Source: Chloroflexota bacterium
Lineage (GTDB): Bacteria; Chloroflexota; Anaerolineae; Aggregatilineales; Phototrophicaceae
Reading direction: 5' to 3'
DNA: 64,000 nucleotides
Assembly: GCA_011523735.1 (NCBI GenBank)
Contig: WTGB01000144.1
Span: 1 to 64,000, forward strand
This document shows positions 36,336 to 45,836 of the stretch, one piece after another. The position numbers and the translations under genes were made by a program. The first letter of the stretch is position 1, and each line of letters opens with the position of its first letter. The notes beneath the pieces are model-generated. The model searched no databases. It was given only the letters and a program-made list of their open reading frames with translations, and was not told the origin of the DNA.

Positions 36336-37589
36336 ATGAGTGAACTGGCGTTATTCGGCGGAGAAAAGACCAGGACGGCGGCTTACCCCACTTGGCCCGT
36401 TCACGATGAGCGCGATGTCGCCGCTGTCGCCGAGGTTGTGCGCAGCGGCAACTGGGGCGGTTTCCCCTATCCTGGTCCACAGACTCAGCGCTTTCTCGAT
36501 GCCTTTGTTGAGCTACAACGCGGTCAGTACGCCGTCGCGGTGATGAACGGCACGATAACGATGGAAGTGGCTCTGCGCGCGGCCGGGATTGGCTGGGGCG
36601 ATGAAGTTATTGTGCCGGCCTACACTTTTCAGGCGACTGCGTCTGCGCCAATGATGGCCGGCGCCATTCCAGTGCTGGTCGATATTGACCCGGATACATT
36701 TTGCATCGATCCGACGGCTATTGAGGCGGCAATCTCTGAGCGCACACGGGCGATTATCCCGGTTCATGTCGCGTCACAAATGGCGGATATGGATGCCATC
36801 ATGGCGATTGCAGCGAAGCATGACCTTATTGTCATTGAGGATGCAGCGCATGCGCACGGCGCCGTTTGGAATGGTCAGGGCGCCGGCACGCTAGGGGACT
36901 TTGGCTCTTTCAGTATGCAATCGACCAAAATCATGACTGCGGGCGAGGGCGGCGTACTGCTCTGCCGCTCGGAGGAACATGCCTGGCGGGCGGCGAGCAT
37001 AATCGATTGCGGACGTCCGCACGATCCTGCTGGCCTGCTATATACCCAGGGCGGCAATTACCGCATGACGGAGCTGCAGGCGGCTCTTTTGAATGTCGCT
37101 ATGGAGCGTTTCCCCGCTCAAGCTCAACAGCGCGCACAGATGGCGAATTATATGGACGAGGCTTTAAGCGAGATTGAAGGCCTGCGTGTACTTCCGCGTG
37201 ACGCTCGGCATGAAAAGCGCGCTTTGTACCGCTACACCTTTGCTATTGATCCTGCCGACTTCGGCGCCACAAACAGTGTCTTGGAACGCGCCCTATTGGC
37301 GGAAGGCATTCCCTGCTCGCGCGGTTACGATCCGATGTATCGCTATGATCTGTTCCAACCGAGCAATTCTCGTTTGGCTGTGCCCTCCGCCTTTCCGCAG
37401 TATTTCGACTTCGCGAATATGCGCCTGCCAGTCACGGAACGCATTAGCGGCGAGGAAGGCTTCTGGCTGGATGAGGAGATTTTCCGCGCTGGCAAAGAGG
37501 GTGTTGACGATGTCATCGCCGGGCTGAAGAAGGTGCAAACGGCGCTGCAGCGTGATCCAGCGCTGGTGGAACGCATTCGCGCGTTATGA
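36336..37589 (+). CDS. DegT/DnrJ/EryC1/StrS family aminotransferase
   Basis: 417 aa PLP enzyme. PLP lysine K198 in 'GSFSMQSTKIMTAGEGG'; phosphate-loop and aspartate block 'LIVIEDAAHAHGAVWNG'; conserved 'VIVPAYTFQATASAPMMAGA'. Family members transaminate keto-sugars or are sugar dehydratases; some act in scyllo-inosamine-type pathways. ATG 36336 follows GGAGG. Last gene of the plus-strand unit; its stop overlaps the convergent ThDP enzyme gene by six bases. Confidence 0.92.
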   Translation: MSELALFGGEKTRTAAYPTWPVHDERDVAAVAEVVRSGNWGGFPYPGPQTQRFLDAFVELQRGQYAVAVMNGTITMEVALRAAGIGWGDEVIVPAYTFQATASAPMMAGAIPVLVDIDPDTFCIDPTAIEAAISERTRAIIPVHVASQMADMDAIMAIAAKHDLIVIEDAAHAHGAVWNGQGAGTLGDFGSFSMQSTKIMTAGEGGVLLCRSEEHAWRAASIIDCGRPHDPAGLLYTQGGNYRMTELQAALLNVAMERFPAQAQQRAQMANYMDEALSEIEGLRVLPRDARHEKRALYRYTFAIDPADFGATNSVLERALLAEGIPCSRGYDPMYRYDLFQPSNSRLAVPSAFPQYFDFANMRLPVTERISGEEGFWLDEEIFRAGKEGVDDVIAGLKKVQTALQRDPALVERIRAL

Positions 37590-39194
37590 TTCACGCGAGC
37601 TGTGGACTGTGGTTGGATAGCCTATCGGGTCAATCATGACGTCGATCAGGGTCGGCGCGCGGGCAGCCAGTCCTTCTCGGATCGCCCGGTGACAATCTCG
37701 CTCTGATTCCACTTTGTGGTATGCCAATCCGTAGGCGCGGGCGATGTATCCGAAGTCCGGATTTCTGAACTCGGTGCCAAATGTATCATGACCTTGCCGT
37801 TGCTGCGCCGAGCGGATCAGGTCCAGCGCCGCATCGTTCATTACGGTCACGAGTACCGGCAGTTGCCGTTCGACCAATAAGCCTAGCTCGCCCATGACCA
37901 TCGCTAAGCCGGCATCTCCGGTGATGCAGATGGCTGTTTGACCGGTGATTTCGGCGGCCGCGATCGCGCTGCTCAAGCCAAAGCCCATGCCCGAGAGTCC
38001 GTTAGATACAAAATAGCGATTGGGCTCGCGCGCTTGCCAATTCAAAGCGGCGAAGATCTTATGCGATCCGACATCGGTAGTGATGATAATGTCATCTGGT
38101 GTATTCGCTCGCAGGGCGTTCAAGAATGTTTGGGGTAATATCCGATTCGCGCCCGCCCTGGGAAGCTCGATTGCCGCTAAGCTGTCTTGGAAGCGCCTGA
38201 CGCGGCGGACGCCCCAGCTGACCGCGGTTGCCGCTTTCACATCAGCCAGCGCGCTGAGAATGTCCTTGACATTGCCGACCAACTCCACGTCGCTGGATAT
38301 GCGAGGATCTCGATTCTCCCAACTTGCGATCCATATCAGGGGCTTTTGATAGTCCCAGGGTTTGACCAACTCGACTACATCAAAGCCAATGGCGAATATG
38401 CAATCGGCTTCGTCAAGGAGTTCATAAACGGGATCCTGGCGCGTCAAGCCTAGGGCGCCAGCGTATAAGGCGTGGTCAGCGGGTAGCGCGCCTTTGCTCT
38501 TCGGTGTATCAATGACCGGCGCGCGGAGCGACTCGGCGAGTTTTCTGATCTCCGAATAGGGTGCTGCCGGCTCGAGGCCCAAGCCAAGCACGATGATCGG
38601 CTTTTCCTTGCCAGCTAATAGAGTGCGGACTTCGTTCAAGCTGCTGCCGTGATTCGCTGGTCTGGCAGCGGTCGCGTCTGGTTTGGGTTCTCGCTCGACT
38701 CGCTGGGACGCGATTCGATTGTGCACACGTAGATGTACTGGCCCGGGGCGATCGGTACTTGCCTGGGTCATGGCTTTGCCGATGGCGCGGACGGCGTTTC
38801 CTGGCGCGAGTTCCGCGGTGTATTTGACGACCGGCTTGAAAACCGCATGGAGGTCTATTACTTGATGACTGTGACGTCCCGCTTCTGCCGGATCTGTCGC
38901 CGCCGTGATGAGCAGGACCGGCGCCCGATCGAGGTAGGCATGGGCAAGCCCGGCGTAGGCATTGGCAGCCCCGGGACCCAGGGTTGTCAAGGCGACGCCT
39001 GTTTTGCCTGTCAACCGCGCTTCTGTCGCCGCCATAAAGCAGGCGCTGCTCTCGTTTTTTACTAGGAGGAACTCAATGCCCCGCTGGCGGATCGCGTCAA
39101 GGATCACGACATTTTCGCCGCCCGGCAAGCCATAAACGCGCCTTACACCGGCGGCGGTCAATTGTTCGGCAAAGTATTCAGCGATCGTTGCCAT
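37584..39194 (-). CDS. Thiamine diphosphate enzyme, acetolactate synthase large-subunit-like
   Basis: 536 aa with the three-domain ThDP decarboxylase/synthase layout. N-terminal 'GVRRVYGLPGGENVVILDA' with catalytic E48 ('LLVKNESSACF'); C-terminal ThDP/Mg motif 'GDAGLAMVMGELGLL' ending in N-D ('VTVMNDAALD'). No regulatory subunit gene is adjacent, so it is more likely a catabolic 2-keto-acid decarboxylase, carboligase or acetyltransferase than the biosynthetic IlvB. A TauE-type exporter lies nearby, so a sulfonate-related role is conceivable but unproven. Confidence 0.85.
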   Translation of the reverse strand: MATIAEYFAEQLTAAGVRRVYGLPGGENVVILDAIRQRGIEFLLVKNESSACFMAATEARLTGKTGVALTTLGPGAANAYAGLAHAYLDRAPVLLITAATDPAEAGRHSHQVIDLHAVFKPVVKYTAELAPGNAVRAIGKAMTQASTDRPGPVHLRVHNRIASQRVEREPKPDATAARPANHGSSLNEVRTLLAGKEKPIIVLGLGLEPAAPYSEIRKLAESLRAPVIDTPKSKGALPADHALYAGALGLTRQDPVYELLDEADCIFAIGFDVVELVKPWDYQKPLIWIASWENRDPRISSDVELVGNVKDILSALADVKAATAVSWGVRRVRRFQDSLAAIELPRAGANRILPQTFLNALRANTPDDIIITTDVGSHKIFAALNWQAREPNRYFVSNGLSGMGFGLSSAIAAAEITGQTAICITGDAGLAMVMGELGLLVERQLPVLVTVMNDAALDLIRSAQQRQGHDTFGTEFRNPDFGYIARAYGLAYHKVESERDCHRAIREGLAARAPTLIDVMIDPIGYPTTVHSSRES

Positions 39195-39218
39195 GCTCGA
39201 TACTCTCCTGACGGAGTC

Positions 39219-39246
39219 ATTATGCCGATTGTAAACCTGATGTCAA
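39219..39246 (-). promoter_or_regulatory. Promoter of the ThDP enzyme gene
   Basis: Minus strand TTGACA (39241-39246), 16 bases, CATAAT (39219-39224), 24 bases before the start codon. One mismatch to the -10 consensus. Confidence 0.55.
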
Positions 39247-39324
39247 ATGGGGAGGCAGCCGCTGGCGCAAAGGTGTACAATCTAGCGCAAAACATTTTTC
39301 TTCTCGCGCAATTGCAGAAGTGAT

Positions 39325-40569
39325 ATGGTTTTCGCAGCGGTAGCCCAATCCGGAACTTTGTCTTTGAATGAAAAGACAAATGAACTCGAACGCGCCGGGC
39401 GCAAAGTATATCGCTTCGGCTTTGGGGAATCGCCTTTTCCGCCGCCTGCACGCATACAGGCGGTATTGAGCCGGGCAAGTCATCGCAGCGAATACACAGA
39501 AGTAGCCGGTTTGCCAGCGCTACGCGAACAAATAGCCGCGTTTCACCATGAAGCCGACGGTTATTCGATTGCGCCCAAGCAAGTGCTTGTTGCGCCTGGC
39601 ACGAAACCTTTGCTCTACAATGTCATGCAGGCGTTTCAACAGGCTGACATATTTTTGCCCGATCCCTCATGGGTGTCCTATGCGCCGCAAGCTGCCATCG
39701 CGGGCCATAATGTAATACGCATTCCGACCTCATTCGAGAGTCGTTGGCGCGTCACGCCGCAAATGCTGGACCAAGTGATCGCTCACTCTGGAGATGCCAG
39801 CAGGCAAAAGCTGATCGTACTCAACTACCCCGGGAATCCAGACGGCTTGACCTACAATCGCGCTGAATTGCAGGTGCTGACTGAGGTTCTGCGCGCGCAC
39901 AAGGTCTGGGTGGTTTCCGATGAAATCTATGCTTTGCTCGACCATCGCGGCACGCATGTCTCTCTGGCAAGCATTTATCCCGAACGGACGATGGTAACAA
40001 CTGGTTTGTCCAAGTGGTGCGGCGCCGGCGGCTGGAGGTTGGGCGCCTTGATCTTGCCGCCCGACGCCCCGCAAGCTTTATATGATGCCTTAATCGGCCT
40101 GGGCTCGGAAACGTATTCATGCGCTTCGACGCCGATTCAAGCCGCGGCTCTGGCTGCCTACGAACTGGATGCCGACGTACAGCATTTCCTAGGTGCTCAG
40201 CGCCGTATCTTGGCTGCCATCGGTAAGATCGTTCATCGCAGATTACTGGAGATCGGTCTGCGCGCGCACCCGCCTCAGGGAGGCTTTTATTTGCTGCTAG
40301 ATTTCAGCCCGTTTGCTGCGCCATTGGTGAGACGGGGAATATCGACGGACGAGCAGCTCTGCGAAGGGCTGCTCGAAGAGAGCGGCGTCGCGCTCTTGCC
40401 TGGAAAGGCTTTTGGCGTCCCGGAAGGGGCGCTGACTGCGCGCATGGCTTATGTTGACTTCAATGGGGAAGCGACTTTGAAGGACGTGGAAGACTTCGAG
40501 TCATGTGCGGCGCTGCACGCTGCGAAAATGCTTGAAGGTCTCGCGGCATTGGATGCCTGGCTGCACTAG
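39325..40569 (+). CDS. Class I/II aminotransferase
   Basis: 414 aa fold-type I PLP enzyme. PLP lysine K230 in 'TTGLSKWCGAGGWRLGAL', 'NYPGNPDGLTY' and 'VSDEIYALLD' are the standard substrate and cofactor contacts. The N-terminal 'FGFGESPFPPPARI' is usual for aspartate-aminotransferase-like proteins. Amino donor and keto acid are not predictable. Divergent from the ThDP enzyme gene; its stop overlaps the convergent TauE gene by four bases. Confidence 0.9.
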   Translation: MVFAAVAQSGTLSLNEKTNELERAGRKVYRFGFGESPFPPPARIQAVLSRASHRSEYTEVAGLPALREQIAAFHHEADGYSIAPKQVLVAPGTKPLLYNVMQAFQQADIFLPDPSWVSYAPQAAIAGHNVIRIPTSFESRWRVTPQMLDQVIAHSGDASRQKLIVLNYPGNPDGLTYNRAELQVLTEVLRAHKVWVVSDEIYALLDHRGTHVSLASIYPERTMVTTGLSKWCGAGGWRLGALILPPDAPQALYDALIGLGSETYSCASTPIQAAALAAYELDADVQHFLGAQRRILAAIGKIVHRRLLEIGLRAHPPQGGFYLLLDFSPFAAPLVRRGISTDEQLCEGLLEESGVALLPGKAFGVPEGALTARMAYVDFNGEATLKDVEDFESCAALHAAKMLEGLAALDAWLH

Positions 40570-41315
40570 CTGAAGAGCAAAAGGTAAGCGCTCAATACAA
40601 ACAGCGGAACCATCATCAGCCATTCAAAGGTCTTTTGGTCGATGTGGTCAATGAGGTATCGGGCGACTAATACTGCTGGCGGGATCAAGACAAAGACCCA
40701 GGCAATGCTCATCAGCCGGGCGAAGTCAACAATCTCAATGAAGATATAGCCGGGCAACTTGGTCAGATTCATCACGGCGAAAAAGAGTGTTGTGCTGCCG
40801 ACGAAACGTCGCGGTGTCATCTTCGGTTGCAAGAGAAGATATGCGGTGAAGGGCGGAGCGCCAACATTTGCCAAGGTCGAGCCAAAGCCTGATGCCCAAC
40901 CGGCAAAATAACCATGCCAGTTTCGCGGCGCATAGGTGAGGGATCCCAGGCGATCACGAGAAACTTTGAAAGCCAGAGCGAGTAAGGTCAAGCCGCCGAT
41001 GATGCGCTTCAAGGTGATGGTATCAATATCTTTAAGCACCAGCGTACCAACGACGACGCCGATCAAACCGGGCAACAACATGAGCTTGATGTATTTGCGA
41101 TCCCATTGCTTCCAATAGATGTATAGCGCAAAGACATCGGCGAAGATGAGTAATGGCAATACCAGCGCGACAGCGATCTGCGGGTCGATGATAAGCGTAA
41201 GCACAGGCACGGTCAATGCGACCGGAACCGGTCCACCCAGTCCGCCTTTGGAAAAGCCAATTAGAACGCCTACTAAGGCAAAAACAATAACTTCTGCCAT
41301 CGTCTCGGGCTGCAA
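40566..41315 (-). CDS. Sulfite exporter TauE/SafE family protein
   Basis: 249 aa membrane protein with ~7-8 hydrophobic segments. The two family half-motifs are visible: 'LIGFSKGGLGGPVPVALTVP' near residue 20 and 'GYFAGWASGFGSTLANVGAP' near residue 140. Family members export sulfite, sulfoacetate or other C-S/organic anions. The closeness to many sulfatase genes makes export of a sulfur oxyanion attractive, but sulfatases release sulfate, not sulfite, so this stays a guess. Confidence 0.85.
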   Translation of the reverse strand: MQPETMAEVIVFALVGVLIGFSKGGLGGPVPVALTVPVLTLIIDPQIAVALVLPLLIFADVFALYIYWKQWDRKYIKLMLLPGLIGVVVGTLVLKDIDTITLKRIIGGLTLLALAFKVSRDRLGSLTYAPRNWHGYFAGWASGFGSTLANVGAPPFTAYLLLQPKMTPRRFVGSTTLFFAVMNLTKLPGYIFIEIVDFARLMSIAWVFVLIPPAVLVARYLIDHIDQKTFEWLMMVPLFVLSAYLLLFS

Positions 41316-41465
41316 ATACTAAGCGACAACAATTTTTCAATTATACGACGCCTCATGATATCGTTCGAGATTTGAAATAGCCTCGCGTTGCATCACAGCC
41401 AACGCTTTGACGCGGGCTCGCTCCACAGTAGAATCAGCGTGAAGCTGGCTGACTGGGAGACCGAT

Positions 41466-42266
41466 TTGGATATCAAGAGACTTAATGACGAAGGGCGCGA
41501 ATTGTGGAATCGCAAAGCCAGATTCTGGGACGAACTGCATGGTGATGAGGGCAACGAATTTCACCGACGCCTGATCGAGCCTAGTGTCTTGCAATTGCTG
41601 GATCTGCAGGCTGGCGAATCAGTCCTTGATATTGGCTGCGGAAACGGCGTTTTGGCGCGACGTCTGGCGGCGCTGGGAGCAAGCGTCACCGCTGTTGATT
41701 TCAGCGAAGAATTTATAGAATTGGCGCGTCACCGCGGCAATGCCAAGGGTAAAGCTATCGAGTATTTGGTCTGTGACGCGACCGATGAAGCGGCTTTGCT
41801 GGAGCTCGGCATGGGGCGGTTTGATGTCGTAACATGTTGTATGACCCTAATGGACATTCCAACGACTGAGCCCCTGTTCCGGGCGGCTAGCCGCCTGCTG
41901 CGGAAGACAGGCCGGTTTGTATTCTCAACGATGCACCCGGCCTTCAACTCCAATAATCCGATCTTCATACATGAAAAAGAAGATCGCGACGGCAGGGTCC
42001 TCGAGTATTTCTCAGTCAAGATAAGAGCGTATCTGGATTTACCGCCGGTGAAGGGCGCCGGCGCCCCAGGCGAGCCGACGCCGCATTATTATTACCATCG
42101 TCCGCTTGCCCAGTTACTGGGTACCGCGTTCGCCGCCGGCTTCATGCTGGATGGCCTGCTCGAGCCAGCTTTTTCACCTGAAGACGCCGCAAGGACGGAG
42201 CGCCTAAGCTGGACCAGGTATACTCAGATTTCGCCAATTCTCAGCGGGCGTTTGCGCCTCGCCTAG
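41466..42266 (+). CDS. Class I SAM-dependent methyltransferase
   Basis: 266 aa from TTG 41466. SAM-binding motif I 'SVLDIGCGNGVLARRLAALG', then 'VTAVDFSEEFIELAR' with the acidic ribose ligand; 'FDVVTCCMTLMDI' is motif IV. Start is uncertain: TTG 41466 has GGGAGA 5 bases before; GTG 41439 and TTG 41388 are alternatives in frame. Substrate unknown. Its stop overlaps the convergent B3/B4 gene by four bases. Confidence 0.82.
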   Translation: MDIKRLNDEGRELWNRKARFWDELHGDEGNEFHRRLIEPSVLQLLDLQAGESVLDIGCGNGVLARRLAALGASVTAVDFSEEFIELARHRGNAKGKAIEYLVCDATDEAALLELGMGRFDVVTCCMTLMDIPTTEPLFRAASRLLRKTGRFVFSTMHPAFNSNNPIFIHEKEDRDGRVLEYFSVKIRAYLDLPPVKGAGAPGEPTPHYYYHRPLAQLLGTAFAAGFMLDGLLEPAFSPEDAARTERLSWTRYTQISPILSGRLRLA

Positions 42267-42964
42267 ATGGACGATTGCTGAGGGTCGAGCACTGCAGAGT
42301 CAAACTGCCCGCCGGCATGCTCAGCCAATAACGCCAAAAGGTCAGCGAGCGCATTCTCAATAGCGGCTCTGCCATTTTCGTGATGCGCCTCTACGGTGAT
42401 GACGGCGTCAGTTGTCGTATCACTTGCGGCGCTTGTAGCGCTCTGTCGCCAGCACCAGCGACGCGCCACTACCATCTTGGTCAGATCGGAGAATATCACT
42501 TCGCCCGCTTCCGGGCGCATCGTCTCGCCAGTGGCCAGCTCGGTGTAATGTTCACTGCTGTCTGAATAGTGTACCGTTATGGGCGTCGCGATCTGACGAG
42601 TATCGAAGATGGCGACGGGCAATCCGTAACGGATACTCACAAGATTTCCGATATCGACCAAGGTGTTTATGCAGGGAATATCGCCCTTTTTAGTCAGCCG
42701 GCGCAACAAGGCTTCGGCCGCGCTGCGGTATTTGGTCGGTGAGACGCCGAAAGCGCTGAAAGCCCGGCGCCAAGCCCCCAAGGACGGGAGCTCGCTCAAT
42801 GGCGTACTGCCAATGCGCGACTTGACTGCGGCTTGCTCGGCAAGATATTTAACACGCAGGGCATCGGCGGTGGGACCGTTTGCCATTCCTATGGCTACGA
42901 TAACCCCGGCGACCAGGCGCGGATAGTCCTCGACGATCCGAGCGTCATATTGAAAATGCGTCAT
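42263..42964 (-). CDS. B3/B4 tRNA-binding domain protein (PheRS beta-like)
   Basis: 233 aa stand-alone protein with the B3/B4 fold of phenylalanyl-tRNA synthetase beta subunits ('YRSAAEALLRRLTKKGDIP', 'INTLVDIGNLVSIRYGLPVA', then an 'E-x-x-x-R-P-E-x-G-E' edge 'TGETMRPEAGEVIFSD'). Stand-alone relatives are suspected of editing or nucleotide-related roles; function here is not known. Starts right after the MFS gene stop (1-base gap), so cotranscribed with that transporter. Confidence 0.8.
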   Translation of the reverse strand: MTHFQYDARIVEDYPRLVAGVIVAIGMANGPTADALRVKYLAEQAAVKSRIGSTPLSELPSLGAWRRAFSAFGVSPTKYRSAAEALLRRLTKKGDIPCINTLVDIGNLVSIRYGLPVAIFDTRQIATPITVHYSDSSEHYTELATGETMRPEAGEVIFSDLTKMVVARRWCWRQSATSAASDTTTDAVITVEAHHENGRAAIENALADLLALLAEHAGGQFDSAVLDPQQSSI

Positions 42965-42965
42965 C

Positions 42966-44264
42966 TTATCCTCCTGCCGCCAACTCTGGGGCGGTCCAGG
43001 CTTTCATTGTTTCGCGTTTTTCCAGCCAATGTACGACGCGCATCCACAGCAGCAATGGCACAATCGCTGCCAGGGCAGAAGCTAAGACGATGCTCTGTAT
43101 GCCACTGTGGCCAAAGGCGTCGATCGCAAGACCGACTGCCAATATGCCAATTGACTGAACCAATTCAAAGCCAGCGAAGTCAAGCGAAAACATTCGCCCA
43201 AGATATTCATCGGGCACTTGCTGCTGAATGATGACCGAACTATAGGTCCAGTTCACCGAGCCGCCCATCGCCCTCACGATTACCGCCAGAGTGAGCACTT
43301 CAAGCGAAGGCGCGACGCCCCAGATCAGCCAGCCCACAACGATAAATGCAAAGCCAACGACGATCAGCCGGCGCAGTATGCGCACGGAGTCATCGCTGAA
43401 CCGATTGGTGATCAGCGGTCCGATTATCGCGCCGAAACCGAAAGCCGCCCACAGGATCGCCATCGAGGTGATCCCTTGCTCGCCAAGCACGAAGACCTGT
43501 GTACCGTAAATGATCAGCAAGGTATCGGAGCTTGTGATGCTCTGGCCGGCTTTGACGAAAATGGCGGCGGCCGTCTCCGGATGTTTGAAGAAGTAGCGGA
43601 TGCCGTCGAGAAAGGTACGTTCAGATCTGTCCTTAACGACGCGTTTTGCTTGGCCGATCTCCGAACGAGGGGTTTCGGGTATGGCGATCATGGCGACTAA
43701 AATCGCCGATAGTATGAAGGTCGATGAATCGACAAGGAGCGCTATATCGGTGCCGAAAAGCTCCGCCACAAGCCCCCCGGTGATCGCGCCAATCGCCAGC
43801 ATCGCAGACCAGGTTATACTGCTCAAAGTGTTTCCGATGATCAGTTGATGCCGGTACAAAATGCTGGGCATGATGGCATTTCGCGCTGGCTCAAACACAG
43901 ATGAGACCAAGAACTGGATGATGACGAAGACATAGACCAGTGGGAGGTAATCCGGGCTTTGCGTGGTAAAGAGCAAGCCCAAGACGACCAAGGCGCGCAA
44001 TAGATCGCTGGCGATCAAGAGCCGCTTGCGGTCGAAGCGATCGGCCAGAACGCCAGCCAGCGGGCGCATCAACAAAGGCGGCAGCATGCGGGCGATCAAG
44101 AAACCGCTGACGGCAACGCCCTGATATCCGCTGCCTTCAGTATAGGTCACGATCAATGCCGAAATGACAATGGTGCTGAACCAATCGCCGAGCAGGCTGA
44201 CAAGTTGTGCCGCCCACAATTTGGCGAAGTCTTGGTTGCCTGTTAGGAGATTGATATAGTCCAT
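42966..44264 (-). CDS. MFS transporter, enterobactin-exporter (EntS)-like
   Basis: 432 aa, ~12 membrane segments. 'FAKLWAAQLVSLLGDWFST' at the N-terminus and 'PLAGVLADRFDRKRLLIASD' (loop 2-3 signature of MFS proteins) place it in the EntS/MFS_3 group of drug and siderophore exporters. ATG 44264 is used because it gives the family N-terminus; the frame is open to 44375. Substrate unknown. Confidence 0.88.
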   Translation of the reverse strand: MDYINLLTGNQDFAKLWAAQLVSLLGDWFSTIVISALIVTYTEGSGYQGVAVSGFLIARMLPPLLMRPLAGVLADRFDRKRLLIASDLLRALVVLGLLFTTQSPDYLPLVYVFVIIQFLVSSVFEPARNAIMPSILYRHQLIIGNTLSSITWSAMLAIGAITGGLVAELFGTDIALLVDSSTFILSAILVAMIAIPETPRSEIGQAKRVVKDRSERTFLDGIRYFFKHPETAAAIFVKAGQSITSSDTLLIIYGTQVFVLGEQGITSMAILWAAFGFGAIIGPLITNRFSDDSVRILRRLIVVGFAFIVVGWLIWGVAPSLEVLTLAVIVRAMGGSVNWTYSSVIIQQQVPDEYLGRMFSLDFAGFELVQSIGILAVGLAIDAFGHSGIQSIVLASALAAIVPLLLWMRVVHWLEKRETMKAWTAPELAAGG

Positions 44265-44402
44265 AGAAAGTCTCGCGAGCCGCCTGCTAGTGTACAGCAC
44301 AAGGCGACTGGATGCACGGCATAAGTGACCTGTGGGTTGCGGAACATTGACAGCGCTTGCAGGCTGACATAACATTAGCGCGTTCTCGGTCGAGGTTTGG
44401 AA

Positions 44403-44798
44403 ATGGAAAGTCTGCTCTATGTTGGCATCGGCGGTTTCTTCGGTGCCATCGCTCGTTACTTGCTGTCGCTTCGGGCAGATGCCTTGCTGGTGCCGCGTTG
44501 GGGTATGTTTCCTTATGGAACGCTGATTGTGAACATCCTAGGCTCTTTTGGATTCGCGATATTCGGTGTTTGGTTCAGCGCGCGCACCGGAATGACGCCG
44601 CAAATGCGTCTGCTTGTGGGAAGCGGATTCTTCGGCGCTTTCACGACCTTTTCAACTTTCGCCAATGAAAGTGTAACTATCTTTAGTGGTGGCGCTCTGG
44701 GCTTAACTATGCTCAATGTGTTCCTGAACAACAGCCTATGCCTGCTTGGCGCCGCGGTAGGCTTGTTCTTGGGGCACCGTCTCTTCAGCGGAATATGA
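44403..44798 (+). CDS. crcB: Fluoride ion channel CrcB/Fluc
   Basis: 131 aa, four membrane helices. Family blocks: 'GGFFGAIARYLLS' (G-x-x-G-A-x-x-R-Y), 'GTLIVNILGSFGFAIF', and 'GSGFFGAFTTFSTFANE', which holds the phenylalanine and threonine residues of the fluoride path. Acts as a dual-topology dimer that expels fluoride. ATG 44403 has GAGG 7 bases before it. I see no fluoride riboswitch in the leader. Confidence 0.93.
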   Translation: MESLLYVGIGGFFGAIARYLLSLRADALLVPRWGMFPYGTLIVNILGSFGFAIFGVWFSARTGMTPQMRLLVGSGFFGAFTTFSTFANESVTIFSGGALGLTMLNVFLNNSLCLLGAAVGLFLGHRLFSGI

Positions 44799-44835
44799 AT
44801 TGAAGCGCAAGGCGCGTTGCTAGTCGAACAGATCC

Positions 44836-45657
44836 ATGATCGAAGATATTGCAAAAGTTGTCATATTGTCGCTTATTGAAGGCGTCACGGAATTCCTGCC
44901 TATATCTTCTACCGGGCATCTGGTTGTCGCTACGTCTTTGCTCAATTTTGATGTGATGGGTTCCGTATTTGAGATATTCATTCAGATTGGCGCCGTCGTC
45001 GCCGTAATGGCCTATTATCGGCATTCCTTGCTTGCTCATGCCAAGCAAGTGCGTTCTGTATCCGCTATAAGACGATTCTGGCTGCTGGTGGCGCTGGGAA
45101 GTTTGCCGGCGGCCGCAACCGGTTTCTTCTTCGGTACACAGATCGAGGCGCTGCTCTTCTCTCCGCAAGTGGTTGCTGTCTCTCTTATTGTGGGCGGGTT
45201 CATCTTTCTGATAGTTGAGCGAAGACTACCTGCGCTACAACTCCGCGCGGAGCAACCCACGACTATAACAAGTATATCTTTGCGACAGGCAATAGTTGTT
45301 GGCCTGGTTCAAGTATTGGCGCTGATACCAGGCGTCTCGCGATCTGGAAGTTCAATTGTTGGGGGTATGCTTGCGGGAATGAATCGGCGGTTGGCCACCG
45401 AATTCTCCTTTTTCTTGGCGATGCCGTTGTTAGGTGGCGCTACGCTCTACAAGTTGGTGGATTCGCTGGATACGCTAGATACGAGTCAGCTCTTTTTTCT
45501 GTTCTTGGGCGCGGTCTTGTCGGGGGTATTCGCCTGGCAGGCTATCGAATGGCTCCTTAGTTACATCGCGCGCAGCAGCTTCGTTGTATTCGGCTATTAT
45601 CGTATTGTCGCTGGTCTGCTAATTTTGGCGGCGGCCTCGGCAGGTTGGATCGGCTGA
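44836..45657 (+). CDS. uppP: Undecaprenyl-diphosphatase UppP (BacA)
   Basis: 273 aa membrane phosphatase that recycles the lipid carrier of peptidoglycan synthesis and gives bacitracin resistance. Motif 1 'EGVTEFLPISSTGHLV' (catalytic E/Ser region) and motif 2 'ALIPGVSRSGSSIVGGML' are exact for the family. About eight membrane segments. 37 bases after crcB, same strand, so possibly cotranscribed. Confidence 0.95.
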   Translation: MIEDIAKVVILSLIEGVTEFLPISSTGHLVVATSLLNFDVMGSVFEIFIQIGAVVAVMAYYRHSLLAHAKQVRSVSAIRRFWLLVALGSLPAAATGFFFGTQIEALLFSPQVVAVSLIVGGFIFLIVERRLPALQLRAEQPTTITSISLRQAIVVGLVQVLALIPGVSRSGSSIVGGMLAGMNRRLATEFSFFLAMPLLGGATLYKLVDSLDTLDTSQLFFLFLGAVLSGVFAWQAIEWLLSYIARSSFVVFGYYRIVAGLLILAAASAGWIG

Positions 45658-45670
45658 TAAGATCCCCGAC

Positions 45671-45700
45671 GCGGGCTGGCAGATCCGCGCCAAAGCCCGC
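45671..45700 (+). terminator. Hairpin after uppP, possible terminator
   Basis: GCGGGCT (45671-45677) pairs with AGCCCGC (45694-45700); an inner GGC/GCC extends the stem. It is 14 bases after the uppP stop. The downstream tract has T-rich but not continuous T (CTGCTTCTCGTTTG), so termination would be weak. Confidence 0.4.
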
Positions 45701-45711
45701 CTGCTTCTCGT

Positions 45712-45740
45712 TTGTCCAATATCTCGACTCTATCTATAAT
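45712..45740 (+). promoter_or_regulatory. Promoter of the LysM lipoprotein gene
   Basis: TTGTCC (45712-45717), 17 bases, perfect TATAAT (45735-45740). The start codon is 96 bases downstream, leaving a leader of ~90 bases. Confidence 0.55.
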
Positions 45741-45836
45741 GAACTTGAGACCAAGGCTTGCCTTCGCTTCGCTGGTGTACGATGAGAGATCGGCAGGTTG
45801 CGGGACCTTTGACCTTGCGATGAGGAGTTGCCGAAG

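Noticed and set aside
37584-39194. Naming the ThDP enzyme Xsc or IlvB
   Set aside because: Residues seen fit the general family only; no regulatory subunit, and no sulfoacetaldehyde-specific feature I can recognise.
44265-44402. Possible fluoride riboswitch before crcB
   Set aside because: The conserved core of that riboswitch was not found in the leader.
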